DNA of 64,000 bases, taken from assembly GCA_029891385.1 (NCBI GenBank), contig CM057231.1, positions 69,512,476 to 69,576,475 on the forward strand, read 5' to 3'. Positions 46,343 through 59,685 of this stretch are shown piece after piece; the stretch's first letter is position 1, and each line of letters starts with the position of its first letter. The stretch comes from Erythroxylum novogranatense (Eukaryota; Streptophyta; Magnoliopsida; Malpighiales; Erythroxylaceae). The position numbers were made by a program, and so were the translations under genes. The notes beneath the pieces were generated by a model, which saw only the letters and a program-made list of their open reading frames with translations, was not told the DNA's origin and did not search any database.

Positions 46343-48455
46343 TGTTGGACCCCGTTTCAGGAGCCCAACATCGGACATGAAAGCGTGGCACTTGACGCGT
46401 GGGCTGGGCCTCCCAACCTTATCAACATGCACTCGAGCAAATTTCTAAATGATTCAATACGTAAGATATGAAACATAAACATGCATACCTCAATAAAATC
46501 CAAAAGATGAGTTTTACAAAGCTTTAATAACATTTCAAACCAAATTACAAACTTTGAGCTCAAGTGTCATAAGTACAAAAATACATTTGAACTAATCAAA
46601 CTCGAAATGAAACTAAAGCCTTGTCTTCCAAAAGTACATCTCGAAAATACTTAAACATAACAAAATGGAGTGTAGCCATGACCTTTGACTTACTCAGTCT
46701 CTTGCTCATCACCTGAATGGGGAGAGTAAAGAGGGTGAGCTATAAAGCTCGTGAGAACACATTTATAATATAGAAATAAGCAAAACTATTAGAAAGGTAA
46801 CTCATTGCCGTGATACACTTGGAAATCATAGTGATTGCGCATATGCGAATCGTCAACTCAAAAATGCTTAATTGATAACAATTCATGAGTAAAATGCCAA
46901 ATTTGAATGCGTGAAACATGATAACAAATCATAAACACGTAAGCATAGCATAATGGCTTGGGTTAGTCCAGGTTCATGACGTACTACACATTCCTATAAA
47001 AATAGTTATGTATAGTCGTAGTTTCTTGAGGGAGTCCTTGTGGGGAGCTCCGTGCCACTTGCGGGCAGGCGAGCGAAGCCTTTTCATGGTTAACGTGCAC
47101 GTGAGCTCCGTGCCACTTGCGGGCAGGCGAGCGAAGCCTTTTCATGGTTAACGTGCACGTGACGGTTCTTGGGACATACCACAAACCCACATATCATGCA
47201 TGATTCAAAGTCTTGTAAACTTGATTTGCCAAACTGGCACTTGTTTAGAAAATCACTTTTCACATCTTTTGTAAATCATGATTTCATGTGCATGTGTTCT
47301 TAGAATGAGAAAAACCCTTTTTGAAACCTTTTTATTAATCATGAATGCAAATCATATGGAAACCATATAATCAATTCACATTAGCACATAAGGCAACATT
47401 GATGATGCAATTTAAAGCATTAACTCTTTCTTGATTTGAACAAAACAATGAGTGACTTATTTACTCTATTATAAATATGAACCCACCTTGAATTCCTTGC
47501 TTATACTTGCTCAGGAATGAGTTTCCTCTTGATCCTCTTGCTCCTCTTGCCTCACTTGATTTCCTTAACCAAATAGCCATAAGCCCAATCAATTTGGTGT
47601 AGAAATCGGAAGGTCAACTTTAACAATTCGAAGTAAAAACTCATGCTGAAACAATAACTATGTTCTTAACTTCCACCCAAAATTTCAAATCTTATATGCC
47701 CAAAACATCAAAATTCATCTTTGCTAGAAACTGAGGGCTCGTCGCGGCGAAGACCACGCTCGTCGCAATGAACACATCTGCCTCGCACGTCGCGACGAAC
47801 GACTTGTACACGTCGCGACGAACAGCCTTGTGCACGTCACGATGTGCGGGTCTGGAGAACGTCTCCGAACCTGATTCTCCATCATTTTCCATCCTCAAAC
47901 CTACCCTTATGCAAAAACAACATATCTAAGCCTTAAATCATGTCTCAAACTTCAATTCTAGACTCATTCTAACCTAACATCAAACATAAACACAACATGA
48001 TCATCAACCCTAGAGATTTATCCTATTTTTCCGAAAATCTCCAAACAAGTGGTTCTATCTCCTTCTAAGCATTTTAGGGTTTCATTCAACCCAAACAAGA
48101 GTAAAAGAACATAAACTTACCAGAGATTTCTTCAATCCTTTCGAAAATCCTCTAACCCTAGCTTCCTCTTTTTCTCCTCTTCTTCTTCTCTTCCCACGAC
48201 TCTCTCTTCTCCTTTCTTACTTTCCCTTTCTTTCTTTCTTTCTAACTCTAACACTTAAGCTAAAATGAAAGCAAAATGACTACCATGCCCCTCCTTGCAA
48301 AGCCTAAATCTTACCAACTTAAGTGATCTTCCAAAAAATGCCCTCACTCATTTTACCCTTTCATAAACACTTATTTCACACTAAACTCAAATAATTCTTA
48401 ATTTCCACTAACACTTCCAATTAAATCAAAATATGCAACAAAATTGATTGAGCCA
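46343..48455 (-). mobile_element. Solo LTR, group 1 subtype
   Basis: Left end TGTTGGACCCCGTTTC is the complement of the right end of 7085-11456. The right end is less typical (TTGAGCCA), but the five-base duplication AGTTT flanks exactly (46338-46342 and 48456-48460). It holds an exact 58-bp tandem duplication (47045-47160, 'GCCACTTGCGGGCAGGCGAG') and a CGTCGCGACG array. On the minus strand, GCTAGGG and a GTAAGTTTATG donor-like site near 48115 mark the leader. Confidence 0.7.
47740..47860. repeat. CGTCGCGACG palindrome array 2
   Basis: Perfect motifs at 47788 and 47811, with variants CGTCGCGGCG (near 47740), CGTCGCAATG (47761) and CGTCACGATG (about 47836). Located 0.6-0.7 kb from the LTR start (minus orientation). 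Confidence 0.85.
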
Positions 48456-48460
48456 AGTTT

Positions 48461-49929
48461 ATACTATGAATTGGCTGCATTTTTATAGCTGCTTGTGCAT
48501 GTGTTGACTCCTAATTGATGATTTTTGTGCTTAAATTAGTTCCTCATACTGAGTTCTTTCAATTCTTAATTTGTCAGTAAATTGTCATGATTTGATACTT
48601 ATTTCTCTACAATTTTTATTGGGACAATTGGTACTGCAAATTGTTGCTATTATCTTATTGCAGGAACAAAGGAGTCAACGTCAGGAAGTCAACAGCCATA
48701 GGTCTTTCCGCACGTCGTGACGCATGGCATCTCACATGACGCTGCGAAGACAAAGACTTCCAAGACGTCGCGACGCACGGCGATGCACACGACGCGACGA
48801 GCAGGCGATTGCACACGTCGCGACGAATTTGATTTATTTATTTTATTCGTCGCGACGTACGAGCGGATATCCGACTTTTTATGGAAAGTTTGTCTCACTG
48901 TTTCGACCCGGCCCGCACTCCATCATATAAAAACTTGTCGTTTTTAGGTCATACACAGACGGAAAATAGAGAAAACTTGAACACGCAGACTCGGGAAGTA
49001 GAAGAAGGAGACAACATTCGATTCCATCTCCACGTTTGATCATCGTCTACCATCATCACCACCGTCAGCGTCTTCTACCAAAATGAGCATCGTTACATCT
49101 CCAGTATCTGAGGGATCAACCAGAGTCATGCGTGGCTGAGTCAACTTTCCTCTTGAAGATGTAGCAATGACTTGAGTTTACAGAAGTTTCGAAGGGGAGT
49201 AATCACATAGTATCTGAATTCTAGTTATATTTGTGTAACTTCTGAGTTAGAGGATTGCATCGATATTTCTAGATTAGCATTGTTATAGTTTAACCGTGTG
49301 CTGATAACTATGTTGAGATTTGGACTAAGTAATTTGTAGAACTTTTGATGCTTAATATATGAAGTTTCATATATGTCATTGAATATTGCATTTACGGTCT
49401 TTATCTGCCTAGTTGTGTTTGATTGAGATTGTTGTGTTTTATTCAATAGACCGGTTGCAATTGCGTGTCTATTCTCACACTAAGGTTTTAAACAAAGATT
49501 TAAATGATGGAGTTCATTAATTAAATTTTTGGACCTAAAGAGTCCTTTAGGTTGATCTTTCAAACTTAGTGGATTGTATCCCTAAAAATCATTTTGAATC
49601 TGTGATAGCTGAGCCTCATTTTCAAGAGGATTTTATCAATTTGATTTTATCTGATTCTTTGTTTATTGCATTATTTCAAAATCCCAAAATATTCTTTTAT
49701 ACTTTTGTTCGATTTAGATTACTTTATCGGTTTTGACCAAAATACCAAACCCCCGTTTATCAACTTCAATTGCAATTTTTGACATTTAGGCTAGTTTAGA
49801 CCATTTTTATTTGGTTCCAATTAAGTGAGACGACCCGAGGTTGCATTCTATACAGCAATCTTAGAATTTATTTTATTTGACCGGTTTCTAAGGATCGATC
49901 GTAAGATCGCATCGACAGAGCCGCGATCA
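48461..49929 (+). repeat. 5' LTR of Gag-protease copy B
   Basis: Ends GCGATCA three bases before the primer site. The exact start is unclear; a TGTGTTGACTCCTAATTGATG near 48498 is a candidate. It carries CGTCGCGACG array 3 (48713-48857), a possible TATA-like 'CATATAAAAACTTG' near 48922, and 'CCTCTTGAAGATGTAGCAATG' shared with copy A. Confidence 0.75.
48713..48857. repeat. CGTCGCGACG palindrome array 3
   Basis: Perfect copies at 48766, 48816 and 48848. Variants CGTCGTGACG (48713) and CGACGCGACG (48790). It lies about 0.1 kb upstream of the probable TATA box of this LTR, in the presumed U3 promoter region. Confidence 0.9.
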
Positions 49930-49932
49930 AAT

Positions 49933-49950
49933 TGGCGCCGTTGCCGGGGA
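49933..49950 (+). other. Primer binding site, tRNA-Asp
   Basis: TGGCGCCGTTGCCGGGGA is an exact 18-base complement of the 3' end of plant tRNA-Asp (including CCA). This is the primer typical of the Athila branch of Ty3/gypsy elements. Confidence 0.95.
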
Positions 49951-50280
49951 ACCAAGAAATTGGTTTACCATCGGATAGCCATTGTCATTCTTTTGACTTG
50001 TCGTTGATAATAGGAATCATTGTTTTTGCTTGCATTTAGTATAGTTTGATCTTTACGCTTGTTCATAGTATAGGTTTGATTCCCTTTTGCACACAAATAC
50101 ATCATACTTTGATTTTTGTCTCTTACTTTGCACATTTTTATTTTCACACATACACACTCATACATACACTCATACATCCATACTCTCGCATTCATCGCAC
50201 TTCACTTTTATCCGATCTTGTGTGACTGTGAGCAATTTTGTTACCATTCATTTTATTTATGGATTGATTTTTTTTGGTGC
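49951..50280 (+). other. Leader of Gag-protease copy B
   Basis: Non-coding leader between primer site and gag, with a CATACA-rich simple tract at 50140-50185. Confidence 0.7.
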
Positions 50281-52037
50281 ATGCCCAGGAGAGGTAGACT
50301 TGTTCAATTCCATCCCGAAGTTGAGAGACGTTTGAGGAGACTTAGGAAAGAAAGGAGAGACGGAGAGTACTTGAGCGAGATAGTGAGAATATGGCTGAGA
50401 ATCCAAACATTTTTTCGAATCCTGATTATCCTGTTCACCAACCTAGAAATGGGACTAATGGAGGAAATGGTGAGCATGAGAGAGTGGGAGAAAACAATGA
50501 GAACTAGAGACGTAGGACAATTAGGGAAGCAACAACTTCTGATGTTCATTATGATCCATTTACTACCGCTTGCCCTAATTTTGATGTTAATTTTGAGATT
50601 AAAGGCTTGTTGATTAATTCTCTTCCTAAATTTCATGGCTTGGCAGGAGAGGATCCATATATGCACCTACAGGCTTTGACAATGATCTGCCAGAGTATGA
50701 AGCCAGTGGGAGCTACCTTGGATCAAGTGCTTTGGAAGGTGTTTCACTTGTCCTTGGAAGGAAAGCAAGAGAGTGGTATATGAGTCTTCCTAGGCACGTG
50801 GCCAATGCTTACTATACCGGGCCAATCTGAGGAAGGCCTTTTGGAGAAATACTTTCCAGACTTCGGACATCTTCCATGAGGAAGGAGATTTACTCACCCG
50901 TCAGAGTACGATGAGTCATCAGATGATTATTGGAACCGCTCCAAGATCTTTTGTCAGATGCCCCATCACCAAATTCACGATGAACAATTGGTGCAGTACT
51001 TTTATGATGGGTTGAAGAGTCAGGAGAAGGGTATGTTAGATGCTGCATCTGGAGGCTCTCTGATTGACTTTACAGCCTTGGAAGCATGGGATTTGATTAA
51101 GAAGATGGCTTTAAACCATCAGCAGTATAGTGTCAGAGATCAAAGAGGAGTGCATGAGTTGGGAGCCTTGACGGCTCAAGCTAAAAGAATGGAAAGCCTA
51201 GAATCAAAAGTGGATTTTTTGGAAAATCAGATAACATCACAGCTGTCTTGCATCACGACCAAGCTGAAAAATTTGAATGTGCATCGTTCTACTACTTCAA
51301 TAGAGCTTACCGCACCTAGTTGTGAAAATTGTGGGTCAGAATGCATATTTCAGTGTTTGCCTGTGACGATATGGGAAGTTTTAATGTATCAAGGCGCATG
51401 TAATCGAAATGGGACCCATACTCCAACACATACAATGAAGGATGGAAGGCTAATCCTATATTTAGTTGGAGGAATGAGGAGAATAGGGCACCTACCAGAT
51501 TTTCACAAGGGGGAGGAGCTGGCACTTCCACTAGCCAGTTCCTTAATCAACAGCAAGCCCTGGTAGTCCCACCAAAGGAGGATACCAATCAGTTGCTCCA
51601 CAGTATGATGACCTTGATGAAGGAAGAGAGGGATTCTAATGCTAACCAGTTTAATGCTATTGCTTCTTTGATTCAACAGGATTCCTCAAAGACTGCTGCG
51701 AGGTTCAATGCCTTGGAGAAGAGGATGGAGCAATGGGAGACCAAAGCGGAGAATATAAATTCCTATGTTACTCAGTTGTCTAACAACATGAGTGAAAATC
51801 AAGCAAAAAGCAGTGGGACTATTCCTTCAAATACTGTGATGAACCCGAAGAGTTTGAATGCCATTGCCCTCAGGAGTGGGAAGCAAGTGAGGTTTAAGCC
51901 TCAAGATGATGAAGAGCCATGTGAGGATAAAATTGAGAGTGAGCCAGTACCTCCACCACAGGATAAGATTAAGAGATCAGAAAGTGTGAGGGAAGAAGAA
52001 CTTCTGAGAGAGAGAAAGCAAGCTTCAAGGAACAAGG
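50281..52037 (+). pseudogene. gag of Gag-protease copy B, 5' part
   Basis: Starts MPRRGRLVQFHPEVERRLRR at 50281, homologous to copy A. Order: basic N-terminus, GGNGEHERVGENN linker, capsid (LPKFHGLAGEDPYMHLQ; QVLWKVFHLSLEG; QLVQYFYDGLKSQEK), a degraded zinc knuckle CENCGSECIFQCLP near 51320-51360, coiled coil ARFNALEKRMEQWETKA, and an acidic Pro-rich segment. Frameshifts near 50385 and 50780-50930 and after 51480, and a stop near 50505, show decay. At 52037 the frame is interrupted by a copia element. The target duplication CAAGG (52033-52037) is repeated at 62231, where the same frame resumes. Confidence 0.85.
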
Positions 52038-53945
52038 TGTAGGAAAATCCCGGGAGGTACATCACATGTACCGGCAATGAAAACAAAAATTTTGTTCCTG
52101 GACTTTCCCAAACCCAGATCCAAGTGTCGGTATGAAGACATCAACCTAAATAGCCAAAAGAGACTATCTCTAAAGGTGATCCACGCAGAGATCGAAACCT
52201 AACCGGACAAACCCTTTGACCGGAATAGCTAGAACAGATTAAAGGTCTGCTAGACCCTACCTCCGTCCTTGGAGAGCATAGATCAACGTTGGAATTGCTT
52301 AGAGAAGAAGAGAAAAACGATGATGCTTATGAGAGAAGAAGAATGAAAACTCATTTTCAAAGCAAACTTAACACTTAAGTTTTCCAACTTCTCATCCCTA
52401 AAGAAACCGCTGCTCATCATCTTTCAAAGTAAGCCATCTTATATGTATTTTAACCATTAAAATACTACCATAAGATGAGGCCATGTGTATGGCTTAATAG
52501 CCATTCATTAATAAATGGAATAAAGAAATCAAGCTTTGACTTTTCAAAGCTAATCTCTTCTTCCTCCCACTTTCAAACGAACACATGCATATATTTATAT
52601 ATTAATTAATTAATTAATTACTTAATTAATTAATTAGAATATAATTGCTAAGGTCCATCCAACTGGGTCGGTCTCTACCGCCTCACCGGGCCCCGCATCA
52701 AAACACCTCAAGACCTTTCTTAGCAATATCGATGTCGCGATCTCATCGGACATATCTCGATCTCATCGGGATCCATTTAATCCTAATGTTTCCATAATTG
52801 GAACTCGTCCAATACTATTTTACTTGATTCTCCAAACACTCTTATCGTGTGACCCTTTAGGTTCCGGTTATGTTGGCCACTTAGATTAACACTTAATCTA
52901 AGCAAGTCATGAGCGGTATCTAGCAACACATCATGACCCCAATTGACCGGAAAGTAATCGGTTTGATGTATTCATTACGAACCGGATCACAAACCCTTCC
53001 ATGTATAATTACCGCAATTCGTCCTTTCACCATCCTATACCCCACTTGGTTATGAGTATGGTCAAAGTGTCAACTCTCACTAGATCGAGTCTAGCCCAAG
53101 TGATATCAGTTCTCGCCCCGGACTCATTACTTTATATGTCAATGAAGACACTCTTCATGACATACATCTTGGCCACCTTAGTAATGATCCCGACAAGAGG
53201 CCATGGGTATCTCTTACGCTAATCCGTAGTGGTGAATCCTTTATTGGCTACTCAATTATCTTCAATACCTCAAGTCGCACCCAAGCACCACCCTATGAGT
53301 TACCTCTGAAGGCAACAAGGAATGGAGTCAAAGCACGTGATCAAGATTCAAGATATCCTCGAGTACCTCAAGTCTAAGGATACTTGCATCATTGCTATGA
53401 TGAGATTATCACCGACACTTAGATAAGATATCCATGTGATGATCTCATGGCAGGTCATCCAATGAACTTACTACCGCTAGTAAGCATCCACATGTCAATT
53501 CTAAATATCTCATATTTACAGTTTCTGAGATCCACTGCTTGATCCAATCAAGGAATATGACATGTGCTAGTCTATCCGGATTAATGATGTCAAGTCTCAT
53601 TAATCCTATGACTAGGAAGAATTTAGATACTGACATAATTGCACATGATAGGAATCTCAGGAGTATGAGCACATCATAATTTCCTTCATGCTATGTCATA
53701 TATCATGTACTTCATTAATTTGATTAAAGATCAAATCAATTCATAAACAATGTTTATGAATATCAAATTAATGAATAATGCCTTTCTTTATTTATTCATA
53801 AAGTCTCATACCGACTTTGAATAAAACGCGCTAAAGGGATTGCCTTTAGGGCACAAATAAACAAGATCGATTTGAACAAGTCGACTTATCCAATGAACAA
53901 GTCGACTTATCGGTACCGAACACGTAAGTTGACTTACCACTTACA
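52038..53945 (-). repeat. 3' LTR of the copia element
   Basis: 1,908 bp. Aligns along its whole length with 59686-62230, apart from many one-base indels and the LINE insertion in the latter. Contains a TTAA-rich tract near 52600-52630 and AAGTCGACTT motifs near 53870-53945. Confidence 0.95.
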
Positions 53946-54189
53946 AATCTCCCACTGACCTAAAGCCAATCGCCTTAGTATCTAATACCATAAGCGAGTC
54001 CATGAGAATCACAATTCTCCTGTGACAATGGCTTTGTCAACGAACAACAACACTTTGCTCTGGGAATTCTCTCTATCAGATATCATCTCGACTAATGATC
54101 TCCGAATCGGCGAAGTACGAGTTCGGATCGTCGATAAGACCTCGGTTCCTTTGCTCATAAACTAGCCCCATTGTATCACAATACAATCC

Positions 54190-57100
54190 TATGGGCCCAT
54201 CACGCCTAGGACCGATCAAGTTCAAGAATGAACTTCTTGATCTAAACCGCTTCCTTCATGCATCTCACGCGCAATGTACTCTGCCTCGGTTGATGAATCA
54301 ATGACCCTCTCTTGTTTGGAACTTTTCCAACCGACCGCCACGCTATTCAAGTGAATGTATATAACCCGATTGTGATTCGTAATTATCCTTATCGATTAAA
54401 TACTTGCATCTAAATGCTCGCCACTTGGAGATTTCCATCTCCATAGATTAAGAAAACATCCTTAGTGCTTCGCAAGTACTTGAGGATATTCTTGACAGCC
54501 ACCCAAAGGACCCTCACCAGATCCGATTGGTATCTCGCCGTAACATTTAGAGCATACGATACATCGGGCCTCGTACATAGCATTGTTCCATGCTAAACCT
54601 CTTTAGCATCTCATCTATGTATTGATGATTGTGAAAGACCAAGCAACCTTTTGATTTATCTCTATAAATCTATATCCCTAGGATATAAGTTGCTTCACCA
54701 AGGTCTTTCATCGCAAATCGATTGACAACCAAATTTTAACTGATTGCAAGATAGAGACATCGCTTCCTAGTAACAAGATGTCATCTACATACAACAAAAG
54801 GAATACGATTGCAGTCCCATTAACTTTCTTATACACACAATGATCATCCGGATTTTGTGAGAAATCAAACTCTTTGATTGACTCATCAAAACGGATAATC
54901 CAACTCTGGATGCTTGCTTCAATCCAAACATGGATTTCAAGCTTGCATACCTTTTCACATCGATGGAAGTGAAGCCCTCAGTCAGGTCATACACATCCTC
55001 GCAGATTTCCTCTCAGAAAGTCGTCTTCACATCCATTTGCCATATCTCATAATCATAATGAGTGGCAATGGCTAGGAGTATCCTAATGGATTTAAGCATT
55101 GTTACGGGTCAAGGTCTTGTCATAGTCAACTCTTTATCTCGTGATTTAAATCCTTTAACCGTAAGCATTGCTTTATAGGTAATCAAATTACCATCCATGT
55201 TGGTTTTCTTCTCAAAACTCATTTGCACCTTAGGGTTTTGTCCTTCGTGTGTAACAACCAAAGTCCAAACTTGGTTTTCATACATGGAATCCATTTTAGA
55301 TTTCATGGCATAAAGCCATGTTCCGCATCAACTTTTCGTAACTCGCTCATAGGTAGTAGGCGATCATCTCATATGAGCAATACGTCATTCTGCTCACTTA
55401 CGAAATTCATATCTCTCGAAACAAAGCGTATCCTACTTAACCTACGTAAATTGTAGTAGAAGGTTGAACTGCTACCTCATCTATATGAGTGACAGCTTGT
55501 GTTCAGCGATTGATCTATGTTTGTTCGAGCATCTTGAACTTCCAAGTTCAACTTTGCTCCCATCGCCCTCTTGTAAAAGAAACTCTTTCTTTAAGAAAAT
55601 AGCATGCTTGGAAACAAACAACTTTTGTTCCTAAGCAAGGTAGAATTGATATTCCACGAACAAACACTTGTCGCTTTTACATCAAATGTATCTCGATCGT
55701 GTCCGCTTCACGAAGGTGACAATCCCAAACTTTCAGATGAGAAAGATAGGGCTTTAAGTTAGTCCACATCTCATATGGAGTAACATCAATCGTCTTTATG
55801 GAACTCGCTAACAAGTAAACAAATATCTTGGCGATATTCCCAAAGCGTCAGTAAAACCTATCATCAATCGCACTATGTCTAACAAGGTTCGATTTCTCCT
55901 TTCACCACACCATTGTCACATGTAAGGTGGAGTATACCGAGATAAAATCCCATTATCTCTCGAGATAATCAAAACTATTGGTCTAAGCATTTTCCACCAC
56001 GATCGATCGTAATGTATTCATACTTTTACCAAGTTAGTTTTCTACTTCATTTCGAATTATTTGAACTTTTCAAACGCTTGATTTGTATCTCATCGACATC
56101 TACCCATATCGTGAATAATCACCGATAAAAGTAATGAAGTAAAACAACCACTTCGCATGGATGGACATCGGACCACATACATCTAAATGTATTAGGTCTA
56201 ATACTCCAATCACTGCTCACCCTTTCCTTGAAGGGTAACTTAGTCATCTTGCCTAATAAACAAGATTTGCATGTGTCATATGATTCATAATCAAATGACC
56301 CTAAACCGCCACTCTTATGGAGCTTAGCGATGCGTGTCTCATTTATATGGCCGTCGACAATGCCATAAGTAAGTTGATTTTAAATTATCTCGATTATGTC
56401 TTTTCGGTCATTGACATTCAAAATTGATATGACATATCTAATATGTCAATTCCATTGCATAATGTACCAAGAGCATAGAGCATTCCATTCAACTAATAGA
56501 ACAACCATTGCTACTAAAAGTCCAATGGAAACCAAATCTATTGAAACAAGAAATGCATAATATGTTCTTTATTAAAACAGTACAAAATGACAATCATCCA
56601 ATTTGAATACAAGCCCACTAGGGAGTGACAAGACATAAGTGTTCACGGCTAATGTAGCAACTCTCACGCATTACCTACACGAAGGTCTAGTTCTCCTTTA
56701 TGAGTTGTCTCATCGTCATCGAGGCCCCGCATATCATTTCATATGTATGAGCCACAACCGTATCAAATACCCATATGTTTTGATCGAAACAAGATAACCT
56801 CAATGACAAACATATTTGAAGGAGTAGAGGCATCGATGCCTTCTTCGCTTCAAGGACTCGAGATAGATTTTACAGCTTAGCCTCCAAAGGGCCGCCTTGT
56901 CACAATGAAAGCAAAATCCTTTTGGGGCGTAATCTTTGGTTTTTCCTTGATGGCACTTCCTTTGGTTTCTTGGCCTTTTCTTCTTTGAACCGGAAGAAGA
57001 AGCATCCACCACTAAGACTTGCTTGCTATCCTTCGATAGCTCGTTTCACTGTTTCTTGAGCAGATTGATCACCAGAATTGTTGTGGATATTTGGTTCATC

Positions 57101-57570
57101 CGATAGTTTAACACGAACCGTGAAAACCGCCGACAATCCAACCGTAATCAAGTCTATACTTAACTCATAATCCATTACAAAACCTAAGACGACCAATCTC
57201 TCAATATAGCCATTCATCTTCAGGGCATCCTGGATAGTAGATGTCCCTGGAGCCATCTTTGTGGTGAAGAGAAGCCTTGAGGTCTCGAATCTTTCAGACC
57301 GAGCTTGCTCATCAAACAGCTCCATAAGATGAAATACTATAGAGTGAGCATCCATAGACTCGTCGCTTCGCAGCTCTGTGACATCGAGGCAAGCATAATG
57401 CAAGTAGCCATGTCATCGCCCTTTAGATGCTTACGATATGCTTTCGATCCTCATCAAGCATCGACAAAGAGTGCATCCGAAGTGGAACATCTAGACGATC
57501 CTGCCTCGATCCGAGAACAATTTCGATTCCTCACCGATCAAGAAAATTCGTCCAAAAGGAGAGCATAAAT
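54190..57570 (-). pseudogene. copia gag-pol polyprotein (decayed)
   Basis: Domains on the minus strand in copia order. Gag: MNGYIERLVVLGFVMDYELS near 57200; zinc knuckle with CFHC and final Cys kept but its Gly-His lost, near 56890. GAG-pre-integrase: GHINETRIAKLHKSGG and YDTCKSCLLGKMTKLP, 56230-56350. Integrase core: CGPMSIHAKWLFYFITFIGD near 56100-56175. Reverse transcriptase: MDSMYENQVWTLV near 55280, GLKQAS near 54915, and an intact YVDD at 54780-54791. RNase H: DSSTEAEYIA near 54270-54300. Integrase before RT identifies Ty1/copia. The frame is broken many times by single-base indels. The gag N-terminus and the protease active site were not located with confidence. Confidence 0.85.
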
Positions 57571-59671
57571 TACACCGAAAGACTTCTTCAATCAACCTAG
57601 CGCGATAGAGAAGGAATGATAGAATAGATATGCTGCATGATCATAAGGACTTGCATGATATGCATATGGCTCCCACTAGTTTCCTAGAATCCATAACCCT
57701 CTTTACGAATCCAAAGAAACGATGTGACATAATGTCCTAGTGGGTCGATATCCGACATTGCTAAGAGTGACCTTGGGTTTACCCAACAAGCCACAACTTA
57801 GGTCAATCGGTAGGTATCGGTCATACCAATTGTATCATCGATAACCGACATTAAGAATGACCTTAGGTTTGCCCAACAAGCCACCTTAAGTCTCGGGAGG
57901 TATCAGATATACCAATTACATCTTAGACACAACTATCGATCAGTGCTATCAACTTGTTGATGTGTGCACTTACATTCGGTTATCAACTCCTTGATGCGTG
58001 TACATCCCGATGTACACTACCCAACTTCGCCTCTGTCCACGTTGACCTTGAGTTTGCTCAACAAATCAACGCTTCTAGTGAAAATCGACCCATTAATCAG
58101 AAAATCTTATTTTCATGGTTCAACATATCCGTATAGAGTGAGCTTGAGTTAGCCCAACAACCCAAATTTCTATAAGAACTCGGTTCTTACCATATTAATG
58201 GAAGGCGTTAGTTTTCATATTCCGAGGAGGGATTTCGGGTCTCATCTTCATATTCTCCAAGCCGTAGGATTATAGTCACCATGACTATATGGAATGATTT
58301 AGGTTTCATCAATCACATTGAATCAATCCTTTTAATCATCCATCATCCAACCTGAGCATGCCACAAGTCGACTTACAACGAATGCAAGTTGCCTTATGCC
58401 CCTGCCCATACACAAGTCGCCTTGTCTTCTGCCCTCACACAAGTTGACTTATCTGATATAAGTCGCCTTATGCACCTACCCGCGCACAAGTCGCCTTGTA
58501 CACTGCAAGTCGACTTATGCACAGACCCTGAACAAGTCGCCTTATACTTCAAATAAGTCGACTTGTCCAACAGAATTTGCTATAATTCTCTAATCGGCTC
58601 TCAATCCTTGCAATTCCAATTCACAATACCAACATACCTAAGGTAATATCTGCTACTTTGATGTCTCAATGAACACTTCATTGAACCATGAAAGCCTTAT
58701 ATAGTCAAACCATATGAAAAGCTTGAAATGAGTCAAAACTCATTAATTTCCAAATAATTTAGGAACACCCAAATTATCATCCTAAGCATCTCTAGCTAGC
58801 ACATACATTATCAAATTTACTTCAGCACATGCCATAAAAATATGACGGTCAAAACAAACAAGATAATGCAATATACTAACGAGACGCTAATGTGATCACT
58901 TAGGCATCCGAAAATTCTTGGAAATGCAACTTCAAACAATTCAGTTTGGCAATCATACTACATCAAAATAAAACATTTTTAATCACATTAAAAATGGTTC
59001 AAGGCATTGGAACTGAAAAAGCACACTCAATCAAGCCAAGCAAAACAGTCCCAACAATTTTCACAAAACTGTCCAGTTCTGTACATTGCTCGAAATGATC
59101 AATGAAACAATTTCAATAAATTCTGAGAAAATTATATAGGTTACTAAATGTTCAGAAAATGCTACATGAATTTTTTTTAGGATTTTAGGCCATCAAAAAC
59201 TCAGTCAACCTAAATAACAAAACCGATTCAAAATCTGTGTTCATCAGCACAGCAATTCCCAACAGCATAGAATAAATTCGTGAATAAATATCCAATCACC
59301 TTGAAATCCAATTTCCATGCTCAAAAACATTCACCAACATCTTAGAGACATTTAGGTGAAGGAAAATACGAAAAAACATTTTTCTAGAATTTATTCTCGA
59401 TTTTATACTCATTCCTGTTCCAGAATCGTTTCACAAAACAGCATCTGTAACCTTAGGGAATTAATTAGCAAAACTATATCAAATCAAATTAATAAATTCT
59501 GAAAATTCATAAACATATTCTCTAACATGTTATGAACAATCCCGGGCAGAAAAATTTCGAAAAACATATCACAATATAAATTCGAAAATTGGACAGCAAG
59601 CATGCATCAACAGAAAATTCCATTAGGATTTCTGATCTCGCTTAGGTTTTAGCTTCATACGGGACACTAGA
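57571..59671 (-). other. Long leader of the copia element
   Basis: About 2 kb without convincing coding capacity between the primer site and recognisable gag. It contains approximate direct repeats of about 93 bp at 57750-58180 (phrases like GACCTTGGGTTTACCCAACA and GACCTTAGGTTTGCCCAACA) and the AAGTCGACTT/AAGTCGCCTT array (58362-58565). Confidence 0.7.
58362..58565. repeat. AAGTCGACTT / AAGTCGCCTT array
   Basis: Around ten copies of CAAGTCGACTTA, CAAGTCGCCTTG or TAAGTCGCCTTA with irregular 15-30-base spacing. The palindromic form also flanks the LTR ends of this element and forms the 41-bp repeat at 10742-10864 in a different family. Confidence 0.85.
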
Positions 59672-59673
59672 CT

Positions 59674-59684
59674 CTCTGATACCA
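59674..59684 (-). other. Primer binding site, initiator tRNA-Met
   Basis: Minus strand TGGTATCAGAG, directly after the 5' LTR end (59686) with a one-base gap. This is the standard copia primer site and fixes the minus orientation. Confidence 0.95.
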
Positions 59685-59685
59685 C

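Noticed and set aside
36860..48455. The LTRs at 36860-39358 and 46343-48455 as the pair of one retrotransposon around 39359-46342
   Set aside because: Their termini and internal sequence belong to different subtypes, and the interior is a separate element in which an Asp-tRNA primer site adjoins its own LTR.
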